A DNA stretch of 45,093 nucleotides from Caldilineaceae bacterium. GTDB taxonomy: Bacteria; Chloroflexota; Anaerolineae; Caldilineales; Caldilineaceae. Positions 25,725 through 35,503 of this stretch are shown here, one piece after another. The notes below the pieces were generated by a model. It searched no databases, had not been told where the DNA came from, and saw only the letters and a list, made by a program, of their open reading frames with translations. The DNA is taken from NCBI GenBank assembly GCA_011523365.1, contig WTGY01000065.1, forward strand, positions 1 to 45,093, written 5' to 3'. The first letter of the stretch is position 1, and each line of letters begins with the position of its first letter. The position numbers and the translations under genes were made by a program.

Positions 25725-26585
25725 ATGTCGGCCTCTCTCTCAGACGTAGTCTCTCAGCACCCGTACCCCGAATTTCAAGACTGGTGGCCATTGGGCGAAT
25801 CCTTCCTGGCCATGATGGCGGATGCCATTGCGAGCCAGTGGCATGAACTGTCGTCCCCTGCTGATGACTCTGACTCGGTTCAAAAAACAGTCGAGGATTA
25901 CATTTCCCTTGTATACCATAGGCAAGCCCGACCAGGACTTGCCGCTGATTTCGCCTCGGCAACATCTCTCGGCACGGTTCAGTCAGGTGAGTTCGACGCC
26001 CTGTCCTTCGCCTTCTTCCTGTCGGCTTACCGCAAGCTGGCTTCCCGGTCCGGAGGCGACGAACTGAGCCGTGCGCGTCGCCAATTCGCGGAAGAGGTGG
26101 GGGCGCGCTTCTTTTCCCTGCTTTCAGAGCATCTGGCCTTGGAGTTGCCCACTTCTCTTCGCAACCAATCTGACCTGGCTTCGGTGAATGGCGCCGTCCA
26201 ACGCATCGGGAAATTCCTCCTGGAAGAAGGATACCTCCGCAGCCATTTCGCCTTTCACTTCGACGTACTCGCCACACATGCCGGCGAAAAAATCAACCAG
26301 AAGTCGGACGATGTGTTGGCCGCTCTTGGCATCGGCGGCACCGCCTACGCCCTCTACGAAATGGGCCATCCCGTGATCCTGCCTTCCGCGGTCTATCTCC
26401 ACCACATAGTGGGAGAAGCGCAACATCATTCATCCAGGACCATAGAGGAACTGTTCGCCCGCGTGGGCTGCGATGCCTGGGAAACCGATGACTTCGATCC
26501 CTCCCTATTCCCCTCCAATCTGGTTGTAGAGCTCTGGAAAATCCGCAGCCAGAGTCCTGAGGACCGTCAGACTTCGAGCCCGTAA
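25725..26585 (+). CDS. Protein of unknown function
   Basis: 286 residues from ATG 25725 (AGGGA 10 bases upstream); ATGs at 25665 and 25695 are in frame, but the first overlaps a likely -10 box and the second has its ribosome site one base away. I do not recognise the family. It looks soluble and mostly helical, with no signal peptide. Visible features: an aromatic N-terminus (HPYPEFQDWWPLGESF), an acidic stretch (SSPADDSDSVQKTVEDY), and a His-rich segment YLHHIVGEAQHHSSRTIEELFARVGCDAWETDDFDP that could bind metal. Base composition and codon use fit the neighbours, so it is not an obvious recent import. It is divergent from the amino-acid importer and followed by family A copy 4. Confidence 0.75.
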   Translation: MSASLSDVVSQHPYPEFQDWWPLGESFLAMMADAIASQWHELSSPADDSDSVQKTVEDYISLVYHRQARPGLAADFASATSLGTVQSGEFDALSFAFFLSAYRKLASRSGGDELSRARRQFAEEVGARFFSLLSEHLALELPTSLRNQSDLASVNGAVQRIGKFLLEEGYLRSHFAFHFDVLATHAGEKINQKSDDVLAALGIGGTAYALYEMGHPVILPSAVYLHHIVGEAQHHSSRTIEELFARVGCDAWETDDFDPSLFPSNLVVELWKIRSQSPEDRQTSSP

Positions 26586-26661
26586 CTGCGGTGTATGCAG
26601 TCTGCCTTTGGCCCAAAAATCGTCAACGAAAGTACATGCCCTAAGCGATCTTCAGCGCGCC

Positions 26662-27118
26662 TGCATCCCAATATGGTGGCAAACTTCCCTTTCCCTCGGG
26701 TCACAACAGAGCCATGTCCCGCCATCTAAAGCTCTGAGGCAGGAGATGCGCCGTCTCTGACCACTGACCACTGACCACTGCTTTTCCGGGCGGTCGGGCC
26801 TATTCGGCCCTCCCTTGTGCGGGGGCTCCGCCCCCGCAACGCCCCCTCTCCTACAACATCCCTGGTCGACCGTGTGCCGATATCTGTAACAGGTCCCCGA
26901 TCGACCGTGTCCAGCCCGACCAGGTCCCGCCAGTCCCATCAGATCCCCTTAAGTGCCGGCCTCGTGCCTGCCCTCGTACCCGCCCCAACTGACCGACGCC
27001 GCCGTACAGCCGGGCCTCGCGCCTGCACTGCGTCTCGCCCAAAGACGGGAAACAGCGCCAGCAACCGCCGGTACCGTTGCCCCGCCACACCGTTCCCGCC
27101 CCAAATCTGGGATGCACC
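26662..27118. repeat. Dispersed repeat family A, copy 4, complete with inverted ends
   Basis: The left end TGCATCCCAATATGGTGGC (26662-26680) and right end CCCCAAATCTGGGATGCACC (27099-27118) are imperfect inverted repeats. The heptad array is almost perfect here (TGACCACTGACCACTGACCA, 26758-26780). The GGGCGG core and GC hairpin follow (26786-26846), then the right part shared with copies 1 and 2. It ends 16 bases before the tRNA-Glu promoter. Confidence 0.82.
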
Positions 27119-27134
27119 CTATAGCCCGCTGCAT

Positions 27135-27164
27135 TTGACCACCCACCCCTGTTTCTGGTAGACT
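27135..27164 (+). promoter_or_regulatory. Candidate promoter of tRNA-Glu and possibly the purine cluster
   Basis: TTGACC (27135-27140) and TAGACT (27159-27164) are separated by 18 bases. Transcription would start near 27171, about 20 bases before the tRNA. Confidence 0.45.
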
Positions 27165-27189
27165 TGCCTTCGTGCCTACTTCCAGCACG

Positions 27190-27261
27190 CCCCCATCGTC
27201 TAGAGGACTAGGACTCAGGCCTTTCAAGCCTGCAACAGGGGTTCGAATCCCCTTGGGGGTA
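27190..27261 (+). tRNA. tRNA-Glu (UUC)
   Basis: 72 bases. The acceptor stem GCCCCCA pairs with TGGGGGT (last pair G-U) and the discriminator is A. The anticodon arm is CAGGC-CTTTCAA-GCCTG with anticodon TTC, and the T-arm is AGGGG-TTCGAAT-CCCCT. CCA is not encoded. purL follows with no other gene between. Confidence 0.95.
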
Positions 27262-27320
27262 CAGTGGAGCCGCCCAGTTGGGCCGGCCCAACCGGAATCC
27301 GCGGCGCCAAGAGAACCCAA

Positions 27321-27364
27321 TGTCATATGGCGGTCTGACCCCAGCATGACATCGGGTCTTTTTT
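27321..27364 (+). terminator. Terminator/attenuator-like structure before purL
   Basis: GACCC (27337-27341) pairs with GGGTC (27354-27358), followed by six T (27359-27364). TGTCAT at 27321-27326 can instead pair with ATGACA at 27346-27351, which would exclude the terminator stem. It may simply end the tRNA-Glu transcript, or it may control read-through into purL, whose start is 16 bases further on. Confidence 0.55.
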
Positions 27365-27379
27365 GTGCAGAGGAAAGCT

Positions 27380-30304
27380 GTGAAGATTCTCCGCATTGAA
27401 GTCGCCAACCGGCACGGCCAGGAAGAACACCGGATTACGGCCGCTGCCTACAGGTTGGGGATCGATTCACTTCGCTCCTGTAGCCGCACAAATCTGTACT
27501 TTCTGACAAGCCTCTCATCTCAACTCCCTGGCCCCGCCCATATCGAAAAGCTCTGCGCCTTTCTCTTGGTTGATCCCGTCACCGATTCGGCCCGGGTTGT
27601 TTCTCATCCTCCTACGCCCAGAGTAAGCGGTGCGGTTCAACCCCAGGCTGAAACTACGAACTATGTGATCGAGGTCGCCCTGCGCCAAGGCGTAACCGAC
27701 GTGGCCGCCCGCGTCCTCGAACGCGGCGCCGCTGAACTCGGCATCGACCATCTGGTGGCTGCAACCGCCACCCAATATCGCCTGACCGGTGAGCTGTCCC
27801 AGGATGACCTGCACAGGCTGGCCCAGGATCTCCTCTGCAACGACACCATCGAGCGCTACAGCCTCGGCGCCATCGAACCCCTCTTCGGTCACAGCAGCGT
27901 TGCCCGCGATCATGTGGAACAGATCCCGCTGACCGGCCTAACCGAAGAAGAGCTCCTCGATTGCAGTCGCAACCGGCTGCTCTCCCTCGACGCCGAAGAG
28001 ATGAGAGAAATTCAGAGCTTCTACGACGAGATCGGCCGCCATCCCACCGATGTCGAACTCGAAACACTGGCCCAGACCTGGAGCGAGCACTGTGTACACA
28101 AGACCTTCAAAGCTGACATAGCCTTTACGCGACGATCAGCCGGCGGTGAAGCCATCTCATTCGACGAGATTCAGGGGCTGCTGCGCAACTACATTCAGGC
28201 AGCAACCCAAAAGGTTAACCGTCCCTGGGTGCGCTCCGCCTTCGTTGACGACGCCGGCATCATCGAATTCGATGATCAATTCGATCTCGCCTTCAAAGTG
28301 GAGACGCACAATCACCCCTCTGCTCTCGAACCTTTCGGCGGGGCCAACACCGGTATCGGCGGCGTCGTCCGCGACATCATAGCCGTCTCCGCCCGGCCCA
28401 TCGCCTGCACCGACGTCCTCTGCTTCGGCCCCCAGGATCTGCCTTCCAGAGAGCTCCCGTCAGGCCTCCTGCACCCGGCACGCGTCAAGGAGGGGGTCGT
28501 CGCCGGCATCGGCGACTACGGCAACAAGCTCGGCCTGCCGACCGTCAACGGCGCCGTCATCTACGACTCAGGGTACCTCGGCAATCCCCTCGTCTTCTGC
28601 GGCGCCGTCGGCCTGCTGCCCAAGGGGTCACATCCCACACAACCACAACAGGGAGATCGCATCGTTGTCCTGGGCGGTCGCACCGGTCGCGACGGCATCC
28701 ACGGAGCAACCTTTTCCTCCGCCGAGTTGACCCAGGACACGCATTCCGAGTCAGGCAGCGCCGTCCAAATCGGCGACCCCATCACAGAAAAGGGCCTCAT
28801 CGAACTGGTCGAAGCCGCCCGCGACAAGCGCCTGTACAACGCCATCACCGACTGCGGCGCCGGTGGTCTTTCTTCTGCCGTCGGCGAAATGGGCGAAGCG
28901 CTGGGCGTCGACATCGAGTTGCAGGACGTTCCTCTGAAGTATCCCGGCCTGACGCCATGGGAAATCTGGCTCTCCGAAGCCCAGGAACGTATGGTCCTGG
29001 CCGTACCCCCCGCACACCTTCCCCAGCTCCAGGAGCTGGCCGACCTCTGGGAAGTCGAAATACGCGACCTGGGCCGCTTCAGCGGCGATGGCTGGCTGCG
29101 CGTGCACTACGACGGCCGCGCCGTTGCCGAGCTGCCCATGTCCTTCTTGCACGATGGGCTTCCCATCCCGCAACGCACAGCGCACTACCGGGAACCTGAA
29201 CCGGACCTGCCCACACTTCAGACCGTTTTGGAAAATGTCCACTCGCAGCCTGAGCCCAGAGACCTCCTCGTCCGTATGCTCAGCCACCCTACTATAGCCA
29301 GCAAAGAACGCATCGTTCGCACCTATGACCATGAAGTGCGCGGCGGTACCCTCGTCCGTCCCTTTGTCGGCCCGCACATGGACGGACCTTCAGACGCCGC
29401 AGTCCTCAAGCCCATCGGTACATGGGACCACCATCGCGCCTTCGCCCTCAGCGCAGGCATCAACCCTCTGCTGGGAAAACGCGACAGCTACGCCATGGCC
29501 GTCAGCGCCGTCGACGAAGCTTTTCGCAATGCCGTCTCAGTCGGCGCAGACCCGGATCAGATCGCAATTCTGGACAACTTCTGCTGGGGTAACCCCACCT
29601 TCCCCGACCGGCTGGGCGCCCTCGTGCGCGCCTGCCAGGGCTGCTACGACGCCGCTGTCACATACAACACACCTTTCATATCCGGTAAGGACAGCCTCTA
29701 CAATGAGTTCGAAGGCCAGCCGATCCCGGGAACGCTTCTTATTTCCGCCTTGGGCATCGTGCCCGACATGCGCCGCACCTGCACATCCAACCTGAAGCAG
29801 TCAGGAAACCATATATTCATCGTGGGAGAAACGTGTGAAGAACTGGGGGGATCTCTCTTCAGCCAGCTGTTACAATGGGATGGTGGCGATCCGCCAACCA
29901 TGCCCGCAGAACCTCTGATGCGCTATCGGGCAGTCCACGCAGCCATGCAGGCCGGCCTGGTCCGAAGTTGCCACGATCTGAGCGAAGGCGGACTGGCCGT
30001 GGCTCTGGCCGAAATGTGCCTCGGCGGACGCCTGGGCGCGGCCGTGGACATTGGGGCCGCAAATGAAAGCCATCTGACTCACCCATACGTCCCGCTCTTC
30101 AGCGAATCCAACGGTCGACTCCTCCTGGAAGTGACCCCCGCCGACAGAGCGACATTCGAGGACATAATGTCGGACATTCCACTTGCGCTCATCGGCACTG
30201 TCACCGATTCCCAAATGATTTCTGTGGCCATCGACCGGCAGCCCATCTTTGACCTGTCACTGGACGAAATCCTCTCAGCCTGGAAGGGGGCTGAAACCGC
30301 GTGA
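27380..30304 (+). CDS. purL: Phosphoribosylformylglycinamidine synthase, PurS-PurL fusion
   Basis: 974 residues from GTG 27380 (AGAGGAAA just upstream; the frame is open from GTG 27365). FGAM synthase turns FGAR into FGAM with ATP and ammonia supplied by PurQ, step four of purine synthesis. Small PurL proteins have about 740 residues; here the first 165 or so look like two PurS-like units ([18 protein letters not shown]... and [29 protein letters not shown]...), each with the PurS beta-strand/helix pattern, followed by the PurL core: [62 protein letters not shown] and [16 protein letters not shown]. So it is a PurSL fusion that uses the separate PurQ encoded 47 bases downstream. First gene of the purine cluster. 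Confidence 0.95.
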   Translation: MKILRIEVANRHGQEEHRITAAAYRLGIDSLRSCSRTNLYFLTSLSSQLPGPAHIEKLCAFLLVDPVTDSARVVSHPPTPRVSGAVQPQAETTNYVIEVALRQGVTDVAARVLERGAAELGIDHLVAATATQYRLTGELSQDDLHRLAQDLLCNDTIERYSLGAIEPLFGHSSVARDHVEQIPLTGLTEEELLDCSRNRLLSLDAEEMREIQSFYDEIGRHPTDVELETLAQTWSEHCVHKTFKADIAFTRRSAGGEAISFDEIQGLLRNYIQAATQKVNRPWVRSAFVDDAGIIEFDDQFDLAFKVETHNHPSALEPFGGANTGIGGVVRDIIAVSARPIACTDVLCFGPQDLPSRELPSGLLHPARVKEGVVAGIGDYGNKLGLPTVNGAVIYDSGYLGNPLVFCGAVGLLPKGSHPTQPQQGDRIVVLGGRTGRDGIHGATFSSAELTQDTHSESGSAVQIGDPITEKGLIELVEAARDKRLYNAITDCGAGGLSSAVGEMGEALGVDIELQDVPLKYPGLTPWEIWLSEAQERMVLAVPPAHLPQLQELADLWEVEIRDLGRFSGDGWLRVHYDGRAVAELPMSFLHDGLPIPQRTAHYREPEPDLPTLQTVLENVHSQPEPRDLLVRMLSHPTIASKERIVRTYDHEVRGGTLVRPFVGPHMDGPSDAAVLKPIGTWDHHRAFALSAGINPLLGKRDSYAMAVSAVDEAFRNAVSVGADPDQIAILDNFCWGNPTFPDRLGALVRACQGCYDAAVTYNTPFISGKDSLYNEFEGQPIPGTLLISALGIVPDMRRTCTSNLKQSGNHIFIVGETCEELGGSLFSQLLQWDGGDPPTMPAEPLMRYRAVHAAMQAGLVRSCHDLSEGGLAVALAEMCLGGRLGAAVDIGAANESHLTHPYVPLFSESNGRLLLEVTPADRATFEDIMSDIPLALIGTVTDSQMISVAIDRQPIFDLSLDEILSAWKGAETA

Positions 30305-30350
30305 TAGTCTTGCATCTCATCACTGTTAGACGAGACTGCCCCCCACCGGC

Positions 30351-31160
30351 ATGGCTATGAACCTGCCCGTCCTGATCCTCCACGCCACCGGCACCAACCG
30401 CGATGCCGAGGCAGCTCGGGCTTGTGAGCTTGCCGGCGCCTCCCCGCAAATCGTTCACATCAATCAGTTGCGGCGTGGTGTCCGTCGCTTCTCCGAGTTT
30501 GGCATGCTCGTTCTTCCCGGCGGATTCTCCTACGGCGATGCCCTCGGTGCCGGCGTACGCCAGGCCCTGGATCTTCAGGTGTTCTTTCACGAAGAGTTGA
30601 CACATTTCATCGCCACGGGTAAGCCTGTATTGGGCATCTGCAACGGTTTTCAGACGCTGGTCAAGGCCGGCCTTTTGCCCGGCTACGCCGACGATGGCGA
30701 GAGCCCGTCTGCAATTCAGCAGTCGGTCTCGCGGCGGGACGTTACTTTGACCCACAACGCGCGCAACTGCTTTGAGTGCCGCTGGGTTCATCTGGCCGTA
30801 GAGCAAGGAACGCGTGCCGGCTGCCTGGCGCAACTGGTAGAGCCAGTCTTCTGCCCGGTTGCCCACGGGGAGGGCAACTTTCAAGTATCCAGCCGCGACA
30901 CGCTAGAACGCTTGGAAAAGGATGGGCTGGTTGCTTTCCGATACGTCGATTCGGATGGAGTGCCCGCCGCCGGTCGCTACCCTCTCAATCCCAATGGATC
31001 TGTGGCCGACATCGCCGGTATCTGCAATCGAGCCGGCAATGTGATCGGTCTGATGCCCCATCCCGAGGACCACGTCGATCCAATTCAGAATCCTCTCGGT
31101 GGAAGTGAGGGGCTGGGCCTCTCGCTCTTTCGTGCTATGATTGGTATTGCCTCCGACTGA
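30351..31160 (+). CDS. purQ: Phosphoribosylformylglycinamidine synthase glutaminase subunit
   Basis: 269 residues, a class I glutamine amidotransferase that supplies ammonia to PurL. The nucleophile Cys lies in [19 protein letters not shown] and the His-Glu pair in [30 protein letters not shown] is typical of PurQ. It is longer than the roughly 225-residue Bacillus type but matches the long type found with PurSL proteins. ATG 30351 is taken; ATG 30357 is also possible. It lies 47 bases after purL and 54 before purC. Confidence 0.95.
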   Translation: MAMNLPVLILHATGTNRDAEAARACELAGASPQIVHINQLRRGVRRFSEFGMLVLPGGFSYGDALGAGVRQALDLQVFFHEELTHFIATGKPVLGICNGFQTLVKAGLLPGYADDGESPSAIQQSVSRRDVTLTHNARNCFECRWVHLAVEQGTRAGCLAQLVEPVFCPVAHGEGNFQVSSRDTLERLEKDGLVAFRYVDSDGVPAAGRYPLNPNGSVADIAGICNRAGNVIGLMPHPEDHVDPIQNPLGGSEGLGLSLFRAMIGIASD

Positions 31161-31213
31161 GGAACTGCCGCAGCCAAGCACGCGAATCCATTCCCACTGA
31201 GGAGTAGCACGAC

Positions 31214-32203
31214 ATGAACCCCGCTTTACTGGAACAGACCTTCCCAGGACTCGACGTGGACTTTCTTGGTCCCAAGCAGAGCGGCAAAGTGCGTGACATT
31301 TACGCCCGCGACGACCGGCTCATCCTGATCACGACCGATCGCCTATCTGCCTTCGACCACATCCTCGGCCTCGTACCTTTCAAGGGACAGGTGCTCAATC
31401 AGCTTTCGTCCTTCTGGTTCGAACAGACTCGGGACATCGTTGCCAATCACTTCCTCGAGTCTCCGGACCCGAATGTAACCATCGCCCGCAAGTGTCGCGC
31501 CCTGCCAGTTGAAGTCGTCGTACGCGGATACATTTCTGGGGTAACCAAGACCAGCCTCTGGTATCAATACAGCCAGGGAGAGCGCACCATCTACGGCATG
31601 GACTTCCCCGACGGATTGAACAAGAACGATCAACTACCCCTGCCAGTTATCACGCCCACGACAAAGGCCGCAAAGGGCGGCCACGACGAGCTCATCACCA
31701 GCAAGGAAATCGTGCAGAAGGGGTTGGTTGCGGATGCACTGTGGGAGGAAGTCTGTACTGCTGCATTAGCGCTATTCGCCCGCGGACAGGAGGTGGCAGC
31801 CCGCGGAGGGCTTCTCCTCGTGGACACCAAGTATGAGTTCGGACTGTCCGACGAAGGCCAGCTCCTTCTGATAGACGAAATCCATACGCCGGATTCCAGC
31901 CGCTTTTGGACGATGTCAAGTTATGATGAGGTCCGCGCCGGCAGCGAGCGCAACGGAAACCAGGAACAGGAAGTCGTCGAACCGGAAAACTTCGACAAGG
32001 AGTTCGTTCGACTGGCATACGCAGAGCGCGGCTACATCGGCGATGGGCCCCCGCCGCCACTGGAACAGGAGCTGGCTGCTCAGGCCAGCCAGCGTTACGT
32101 GGAATGCTACGAACGCCTGACAGCCCGGTCCTTTTCCGCAGGCCGGTTCCCGGTGGCCGACCGCGTGGCCGAGAATCTCCGCACCTATTTCGGGCAGCAA
32201 TAG
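31214..32203 (+). CDS. purC: Phosphoribosylaminoimidazole-succinocarboxamide synthase (SAICAR synthase)
   Basis: 329 residues. It joins CAIR and aspartate using ATP. Family signatures: GKVRDIYARDDRLILITTDRLSAFDHIL near the N-terminus, LPVEVVVRGYISGVTKTSLW in the middle, and LVDTKYEFGLSDEGQLLLIDEIHTPDSSRFW containing the ATP/Mg motif. It belongs to the longer (about 300 residues) PurC class, not the 240-residue Bacillus class. ATG 31214 has GAGGAG 9 bases upstream. It sits between purQ and purE in the cluster. Confidence 0.96.
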   Translation: MNPALLEQTFPGLDVDFLGPKQSGKVRDIYARDDRLILITTDRLSAFDHILGLVPFKGQVLNQLSSFWFEQTRDIVANHFLESPDPNVTIARKCRALPVEVVVRGYISGVTKTSLWYQYSQGERTIYGMDFPDGLNKNDQLPLPVITPTTKAAKGGHDELITSKEIVQKGLVADALWEEVCTAALALFARGQEVAARGGLLLVDTKYEFGLSDEGQLLLIDEIHTPDSSRFWTMSSYDEVRAGSERNGNQEQEVVEPENFDKEFVRLAYAERGYIGDGPPPPLEQELAAQASQRYVECYERLTARSFSAGRFPVADRVAENLRTYFGQQ

Positions 32204-32233
32204 CGCCGCTTTAGATTTTGGGAGCTCCTCGCA

Positions 32234-32743
32234 GTGAAAGCTTCAGACAGCGCGCCTCTCGTCGGTGTGATCATGGGAAGTGATTCCGACTGGGAACGGT
32301 GCATGAAGTTCTCTTCGGACACGCTGGTCGAATTCAATCTGCCGCACGAGTGCAGAGTCGTGTCTGCCCACCGCACGCCCGCTTGGATGAGCGAATACGC
32401 CGGCAGCGCAGCCGCACGCGGCCTGGAGGTAATCATCGCCGGCGCCGGCGGCGCCGCCCACCTGCCCGGCATGGTCGCCGGCCACACTCTGCTGCCCGTA
32501 ATCGGTGTGCCGGTTCAAAGCCAGGCCCTCAACGGCATCGACTCGCTCCTTTCCATCGTCCAGATGCCCGCCGGCGTACCCGTCGCGACCATGGCCATCG
32601 GCATAGCAGGCGCCATAAACGCAGCCCTGCTTGCCATTTCGATTCTGGGGGCTTCCCGGCCGCATTTGAGGCAGCAGTTGCAGGAGTATCGCCAATCGCG
32701 CGCCAACCAGGTTCTGGCTACACACCTCGGCGAAGCGGAGTAA
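32234..32743 (+). CDS. purE: N5-carboxyaminoimidazole ribonucleotide mutase (class I PurE)
   Basis: 169 residues. It converts N5-CAIR to [35 protein letters not shown] with the catalytic His, and [26 protein letters not shown] are hallmark PurE sequences; the presence of purK next door marks it as class I. GTG 32234 is the start, with GGAG about 10 bases upstream. purK begins 4 bases after its stop, so the two are probably translationally coupled. Confidence 0.96.
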   Translation: MKASDSAPLVGVIMGSDSDWERCMKFSSDTLVEFNLPHECRVVSAHRTPAWMSEYAGSAAARGLEVIIAGAGGAAHLPGMVAGHTLLPVIGVPVQSQALNGIDSLLSIVQMPAGVPVATMAIGIAGAINAALLAISILGASRPHLRQQLQEYRQSRANQVLATHLGEAE

Positions 32744-32747
32744 GCCA

Positions 32748-33947
32748 GTGGCCCACCCACGTCAAACGCCGCTCCCGCCAGGTTCTACGATTGGCGTCTT
32801 CGGCAGCGGCCAGCTGGGACGAATGCTCGCCATCGAAGCCCGCCGCATGGGCTACCGCATTCACACCTTTTCGCCTGAACGCAACAGCCCAACCGGCCAG
32901 ATCGCCGATTTCGAGTACGCCGCAGCTTACGACGACACAGCAGCTGTGCGCTCGTTCATACGCGGCGTAGACGCGCTGACATTCGAGTTCGAAAACGTCC
33001 CTTCCCTCGTCGCTGAAACTGCTGAAGACGAAGGCGTGCCAGTCCGCCCTTCCGGTCCTATCCTCCACGCAGCCCAGAACCGCCAGCGTGAGAAGTCTTT
33101 GCTCAGCCAGGCAGGACTCCCCGTTACCCCGCACCGCTTCGTTACCGACACATCCGAATTGAAAGAAGCCGTCAACGAAATCGGCTTTCCCGCCATTCTC
33201 AAAACCGCAGCCTTCGGTTATGATGGAAAAGGGCAGACACGCATTGAACGCGACACGAGGCTGGATTCCGCCTGGAACTCTCTTGGACGGCAGCCATGCG
33301 TTCTTGAGGCGTTTGTAAACTTCGAGAGAGAACTGTCGATCGTGGCGGCACGCGGGCAGAACGGCGACTTTGCCGCCTATCCCCTGGTTGAAAACCGCCA
33401 TGTCAACCACATTCTCGACGTCACCATCGCACCGGCAGACGAGGAACCGGCCGTTACCCAAGAAGCTGAGAGATTGGCCTGCCAGCTATGTGACTTTCTT
33501 GAACTGACCGGCGTTCTCTGCATCGAATTCTTTTGCCTCCCGGACACAAGCGCGGACAAAGACCCTACGGCTTCGGAGTCGCAGTCAACCGGGCGTCTCT
33601 TGATAAACGAAATCGCCCCTCGCCCCCATAACTCCGGCCACTGGACCATCGAGGGCGCCGTAACCAGTCAGTTCGAACAACAGCTGCGAACGGTCTCAGG
33701 CCTTGCACCCGGATCGACCGACCAGTTGCGTCCGGCCGTCATGCTGAACCTGCTTGGTGATCTCTGGCAAAACGGTGAGCCCGACTGGCAGGCCCTCCTG
33801 GCCTTTTCAAACGTGAAGCTGCACCTCTACGGAAAACACGAGCCTCGACCGGGCCGCAAAATGGGCCACCTGACGGTCACAGCCGCCACAACTGCCGAGG
33901 CCCTTGAAATGGGACTTCAGGCCCGCGCCGCCCTTCAGCGCGACTGA
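32748..33947 (+). CDS. purK: N5-carboxyaminoimidazole ribonucleotide synthase
   Basis: 399 residues, an ATP-grasp enzyme that makes N5-CAIR from AIR, bicarbonate and ATP for PurE. It has IGVFGSGQLGRMLAIEARRMGYR near the N-terminus, DALTFEFENVPSL, the ATP-grasp strand ILKTAAFGYDGKGQ, and the metal-binding stretch INEIAPRPHNSGHWTIEGA. The start is GTG 32748, 4 bases after the purE stop. There is about a 10-residue acidic insertion near TSADKDPTASESQST before the last motif. It is slightly longer than E. coli PurK. Confidence 0.95.
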   Translation: MAHPRQTPLPPGSTIGVFGSGQLGRMLAIEARRMGYRIHTFSPERNSPTGQIADFEYAAAYDDTAAVRSFIRGVDALTFEFENVPSLVAETAEDEGVPVRPSGPILHAAQNRQREKSLLSQAGLPVTPHRFVTDTSELKEAVNEIGFPAILKTAAFGYDGKGQTRIERDTRLDSAWNSLGRQPCVLEAFVNFERELSIVAARGQNGDFAAYPLVENRHVNHILDVTIAPADEEPAVTQEAERLACQLCDFLELTGVLCIEFFCLPDTSADKDPTASESQSTGRLLINEIAPRPHNSGHWTIEGAVTSQFEQQLRTVSGLAPGSTDQLRPAVMLNLLGDLWQNGEPDWQALLAFSNVKLHLYGKHEPRPGRKMGHLTVTAATTAEALEMGLQARAALQRD

Positions 33948-34012
33948 GTCTGGAATCTGGCAACCGGCCGGACGCCATGCACCGAGTTGTTTCTGAGAGT
34001 ACGTTCCCCATA

Positions 34013-34030
34013 AACTGAACGCACTCAGTT
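34013..34030 (+). promoter_or_regulatory. Inverted repeat before purF
   Basis: AACTGA and TCAGTT flank six bases (ACGCAC) and stand just before the purF Shine-Dalgarno AAGGAG (34035-34040). It could be an operator or an mRNA hairpin. It is too short to say more. Confidence 0.3.
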
Positions 34031-34048
34031 ATTCAAGGAGCTGCAAAC

Positions 34049-35473
34049 ATGCCGCCGTTCGATTCGCCCCGTGAAGCATGCGGCGTTTTTGGCATCAGCG
34101 CCCCTGGCTTGGACGTCGCCCCCATGGCCTATTTCGCAATCTATGCCCTGCAGCACCGGGGCCAGGAGGCCGCCGGCATCGCCACCTGCGATGGCAACAC
34201 CGCCCACATTCACAAAGGGCTGGGTCTCGTCTCTCAGGTCTTCAACGAGGACAACCTGCATCATCTGAGAGGGCATTTGGGCATTGGCCACACGCGCTAT
34301 TCCACGACCGGCTCACCCCGCCTCAACAACACGCAGCCCTACATCCTTGAAACCCTCGACGGCCCGCTTGCCATAGGCCACAACGGCAACCTGGTCAACG
34401 CGCCGCAGCTTCGCCGCGAGCTCCTGGAACGCGGCGTTGGTCTGTCAACCTCGACCGACAGCGAGCTGATTATCCATCTGCTCGCCGGTGCCCGCGGTAC
34501 CTGGCTGCAACGCATTCGCCAGATGATGACCATTGCCGAGGGCGCCTACTCGCTTACCATCCTCACCCGCGATGCAATCTACGGCGTCAGAGACCCCTGG
34601 GGCCTCCGCCCTCTCGTTCTCGGAGAGTTCGAAAACGGCCTCGCCATTGCATCCGAAAGTTGCGCCTTCGCTACCATCGGCGGACGCGCCATACAGGAGA
34701 TTGAACCCGGCGAAATCGTGCGCATTGACCAGGACGGGTATGAAGTCGTGCAGGGGGTACCGGCAGAGAAGGCGGCATTCTGCACTTTCGAGCAGATCTA
34801 CTTCTCCCGCCCCGACAGCATGCTCGGCGGTCGCCTGGTCCACCGCGTGCGCCAGGGCCTGGGCCGCCAGCTTGCCCGCGAGGCGCCGCTGGAGGCCGAC
34901 ATCGTCGTACCCGTGCCCGACAGCGGCACCCCGCACGCCATCGGATTCGCACAGGAAAGCGGCATCCCCTACAGCGAGGGCCTCATCAAAAGCCGATATA
35001 TAGGCCGTACCTTCATCCAACCGACCGACCGCCAGCGCAAGGTCGGTGTGGCAATGAAATTCAACCCCTTGCCCGAAAACCTGAGGGGCCAGCGCGTTGT
35101 CCTCGTCGACGACTCCATCGTGCGCGGCAACACAAGCGGACCCCTGGTGCAGCTCCTGCGCGATGCCGGCGCAAGGGAAGTTCACATGCGAGTCGCCTGC
35201 CCCCCAATCCGGTTCCCCTGCTTCATGGGCGTCGACATGGCCAGCCAGTCGGAACTGATCGCCGCGCAAAAGGATTTGGATGAAATCCAGGAATACATTG
35301 GCGTCGACTCGTTGTACTACCTTAGTGTCGAGGGCATGATGAATGCCTTGCGAGCGCAGGATGGCTACTGCAACGCCTGCTTCACCGGTGATTATCCGTT
35401 CGAGACCCCCATGTTGGAACTGGAATTGGAACTGAAGGAAAAAGAGAAATTCGCCGGTGTGCTGGGCGACTGA
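34049..35473 (+). CDS. purF: Amidophosphoribosyltransferase
   Basis: 474 residues, catalysing the committed step of purine synthesis: PRPP plus glutamine gives phosphoribosylamine. It has a ten-residue propeptide (MPPFDSPREA) before the catalytic Cys11 of CGVFGI, which must be cut off to free the N-terminal nucleophile. The glutaminase domain spans about 11-240 and the phosphoribosyltransferase domain 255-440, with the PRPP loop VVLVDDSIVRGNTSG at 350-364. Cys245, Cys391, Cys441 and Cys444 (CNAC) are placed as the [4Fe-4S] ligands of the Bacillus subtilis enzyme, so it is the oxygen-sensitive iron-sulfur type. ATG 34049 has AAGGAG 8 bases upstream. A 101-base gap from purK contains an inverted repeat. 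Confidence 0.97.
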   Translation: MPPFDSPREACGVFGISAPGLDVAPMAYFAIYALQHRGQEAAGIATCDGNTAHIHKGLGLVSQVFNEDNLHHLRGHLGIGHTRYSTTGSPRLNNTQPYILETLDGPLAIGHNGNLVNAPQLRRELLERGVGLSTSTDSELIIHLLAGARGTWLQRIRQMMTIAEGAYSLTILTRDAIYGVRDPWGLRPLVLGEFENGLAIASESCAFATIGGRAIQEIEPGEIVRIDQDGYEVVQGVPAEKAAFCTFEQIYFSRPDSMLGGRLVHRVRQGLGRQLAREAPLEADIVVPVPDSGTPHAIGFAQESGIPYSEGLIKSRYIGRTFIQPTDRQRKVGVAMKFNPLPENLRGQRVVLVDDSIVRGNTSGPLVQLLRDAGAREVHMRVACPPIRFPCFMGVDMASQSELIAAQKDLDEIQEYIGVDSLYYLSVEGMMNALRAQDGYCNACFTGDYPFETPMLELELELKEKEKFAGVLGD

Positions 35474-35503
35474 CCGCCCCGCCGCCCCCGACACAACTGC
35501 TGC

